NCBI GenBank assembly: GCA_018389105.1
Contig: JACATO010000048.1
Span: 1-64,000 of the forward strand
Length of the DNA: 64,000 nt
Source: Nautilus pompilius
Lineage: Eukaryota > Mollusca > Cephalopoda > Nautilida > Nautilidae
Direction of reading: 5' to 3'
Shown here: positions 62,215 through 64,000 of the stretch, piece by piece
Position numbering within the stretch: the first letter of the stretch is position 1
How the letters are laid out: the number at the start of each line of letters is the position of its first letter
Made by a program: the position numbers and the translations under genes
The notes under the pieces: generated by a model
What the model was told of the DNA's origin: nothing
The model's input: the letters and a program-made list of their open reading frames with translations, nothing else
Database searches by the model: none

Positions 62215-64000
62215 CAGTCAACCCTTGTCCAACATGGATCTGCTTATATGCGCAAAAATAAATGTGAACATTTATTTGCAGAAAGTGGAAAATTTGAATA
62301 TGTACAGTCCGCCAAACACGCTATAGCTGTAATATTAGCAAAAACCATTATAGGAGAATAATAGTAAGTATTACTATCAATGAATTATTTTCATTATTTA
62401 TTATTTTTCTATAACGTTTTTTTCCTAATATTATTGTTAAAAGTGCGGACAATGCACTTGTTTTGTGTCAACAGCGTGTTGTTTGAAACAGTTTGGCATA
62501 TATGATATATTTAGGGATACACAAAATCCCCTTTCTTACACTTTAATAATGATAATGGTGATGATAATAATAACTGTCAATTGTAATGTGTTAAAGGTTT
62601 GGAAACAATGAAAGGACTTGCTATTGATGACATATATATACCAGACATGTTTCACTCTGATATATAACCTTTTCTATTATTGTTGTTCTTTTTTTAATTG
62701 TTTTTATCCTATTGATCTCATCCCATATAGCCACCACATGCATGTAACTCTGCCTCAGTTTTGCTTATGCTGTTAATGTGTTGAGTTCATTGCAGTAGTG
62801 TTGATTTATTTTTGCCGAGTTTTACAGTTTTTTTGCTATTACCCATGGCCAACAGTATGGAATCCAAGCTTAAAGCATCTCCAAGTGGTAGTGAAGCAAA
62901 GAAAAGCCGTAAAGTTATGACTTTAGGTGAGAAAATTAAGATTCTGGATAAGTTGTGTGGTGGAATGAGTGTAGCATCAGTTGGCTGTGAGTATCATGTG
63001 AATCAGTCTGTCATACGTACCATTCGAAAAAGTGAAGAGAAGATATGTGCAAGTGTTAAGGCTTTTGCTTCTGTAAGTGCCAAGGTGTATCAAATACCTA
63101 GGAGGAATCCTTTTATGGAAAAAATGGAAATGATGTTGAATGAGTGGATAAGTGAACAAGTGAACAAATAAGGCTGTGTTATTAATGGCTTAGCTATATG
63201 TGAGAAAGCTCTTACTTAGTTTGTATGAACCCATGGTCTCCAATGAAAGTGATATGAGTGCAAGTGATTTTCAGGCAAGCAAAGGCTGGTTTGCCAACTT
63301 TACATGATGCTTCAACTTGCATAATGTGAAGCTACAAGATGAACTGGGTCAGCTGATCATGAAGCAGTTGCACGATTCAAACCTGAGTTCCTTGAATTTA
63401 TTATGGAAAAAAGATATGCTCCTGAACATGTGTTCAATGCAGATGAGACAGGTCTCTTTTACAAGAAAATAAGCAACAGGACATCATCAAGAAGCAGAAG
63501 GTAGCACCTTGGTTCAAGGCCTTTAAGGATTGGCTAACTTTTCTTTTTTGTGGAAACTCATTGGGTGATTTCAAGTGCAAGCCTTTGTTAGTACAGTATA
63601 CTGTTCTGAAAACCTGCATGCATTAATGGGCAAGAATAAGCAACATTTTCCTGTTGTTTGGCGATCAATTAAAAAGGCTTGGGTAATGAGGCTGTTCAAT
63701 GACCGGTTACAAAACAGTTTTATGCATAAGGTGAAAGAATATCTGGTGAAGAAGAACCTTAACTTTAAGGTTTTATTGGTTTGGTTAATGCCCCTGGCCA
63801 TAACCTAGAAGCACTACAATTCAGCCGTCCTAATGTCGAGATAGTGTTTATACATCTGAACACCACATTATCCTGCAACCCATGGACCAAGGAGTTAAGA
63901 CATTCAAGTCTTACTATACAAGAAAGATTTACAGACGTCAATCCAAACTATAGACTCTGGTGCTTTCAACAATTTAATGGAATTTTGGAAAGCATATGAC
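62215..64000 (+). mobile_element. Tigger-type (pogo superfamily) element, right end outside the window
   Basis: The left terminus CAGTCAACCCTTGTCCAACA, then TGGATCTGCTTATATGCGC, lies next to a TA (62213-62214), the target of pogo/Tigger elements. The start is close to the Tigger2 consensus terminus known from mammals. A jerky/Tigger-like transposase begins about 600 bp inside and runs off the edge at 64000. Confidence 0.8.
62812..64000 (+). pseudogene. Tigger/jerky-like transposase, broken and truncated at window edge
   Basis: A CENP-B-type N-terminus is clear: SRKVMTLGEKIKILDKLCGG then SVASVGCEYHVNQSVIRTIR, the first helix-turn-helix (residues about 30-75 of the frame from 62812). A stop comes at 63171. 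Further on, other frames give EFIMEKRYAPEHVFNADETG then LFYKKISNRTS around 63.4 kb, containing the N-A-D-E-T catalytic motif with the first Asp. ALMGKNKQHFPVVWRSIKKAW and VKEYLVKKNLNFKVLLVW (63.6-63.78 kb) follow, then NAPGHNLEAL near the second Asp position and VEIVFIHLNTTLSCNPWTKE at the edge. At least three stops or frameshifts make this copy inactive. Confidence 0.88.

Larger units (their letters stand above)
37763..64000 (+). other. UTP15: presumed UTP15 intron 2, transposon-rich, incomplete
   Basis: After the donor at 37763 no further UTP15 exon was recognised, so intron 2 probably exceeds 26 kb. It differs from intron 1 in carrying many coding transposon relics (listed separately). Stretches without features of their own (for example 44.4-46.0, 46.3-50.1, 50.9-52.7, 56.0-57.7 and 60.5-62.2 kb) are AT-rich, with poly-A/T and short simple repeats only. 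A missed short exon cannot be excluded. Confidence 0.5.

Overview
The window looks like AT-rich nuclear DNA of a large-genome invertebrate animal. Introns are tens of kb long, open reading frames are short, microsatellites are common, and there are several classes of DNA transposon plus tRNA-derived SINEs. A mollusc, possibly a cephalopod, is my best guess, but this is inferred from general character and not from any diagnostic sequence. No bacterial operons, rRNA, tRNA genes or CRISPR arrays were seen.

The only host gene I can name is UTP15, a WD40 protein of the small-subunit processome, on the + strand. Its first coding exon (16546-16635) and second coding exon (37670-37762) are both phase 0 and are separated by an intron of about 21 kb. 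The rest of the gene lies beyond the window or was not recognised in the 26 kb after exon 2. UTP15 starts in a GC- and CpG-rich island (about 14.15-17.17 kb). The island also holds the divergent first exons of an unrecognised charged, coiled-coil-like protein on the minus strand (15065-15524, with a likely upstream exon at 16134-16169). The two genes appear to share a bidirectional promoter.

Left arm (1-14 kb): a GA microsatellite, AT-rich non-coding DNA, a few isolated exon-like segments of unknown gene (4346-4417 and 5150-5269 on +; a possible 14-nt micro-exon at 7417-7430 on -) and a GC-rich block at 4.58-5.0 kb. UTP15 intron 1 (16.6-37.7 kb) is mostly unique AT-rich sequence with short palindromic MITE copies, one internally deleted hAT element and one SINE.

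Right arm (37.8-64 kb, presumed UTP15 intron 2): a dense series of decayed mobile elements. In order these are an unrecognised coding-like relic (39.2-40.2 kb, -), an almost complete hAT element with TIRs and an 8-bp target duplication (41052-43588), a SINE, a mariner-type MITE (46060-46273), a possible Tc1 fossil, a second hAT transposase relic (52.8-54.1 kb), a pogo-like transposase relic (54.7-55.95 kb), a transposon-associated protein with a CFLCLWDS motif (57.8-58.65 kb), a possible piggyBac-like MITE, and a Tigger-type element running off the right edge. All transposase frames I could read are broken. None of this looks like a coordinated gene cluster. The biology is one housekeeping gene, its divergent neighbour, and an intron used as transposon landing ground.
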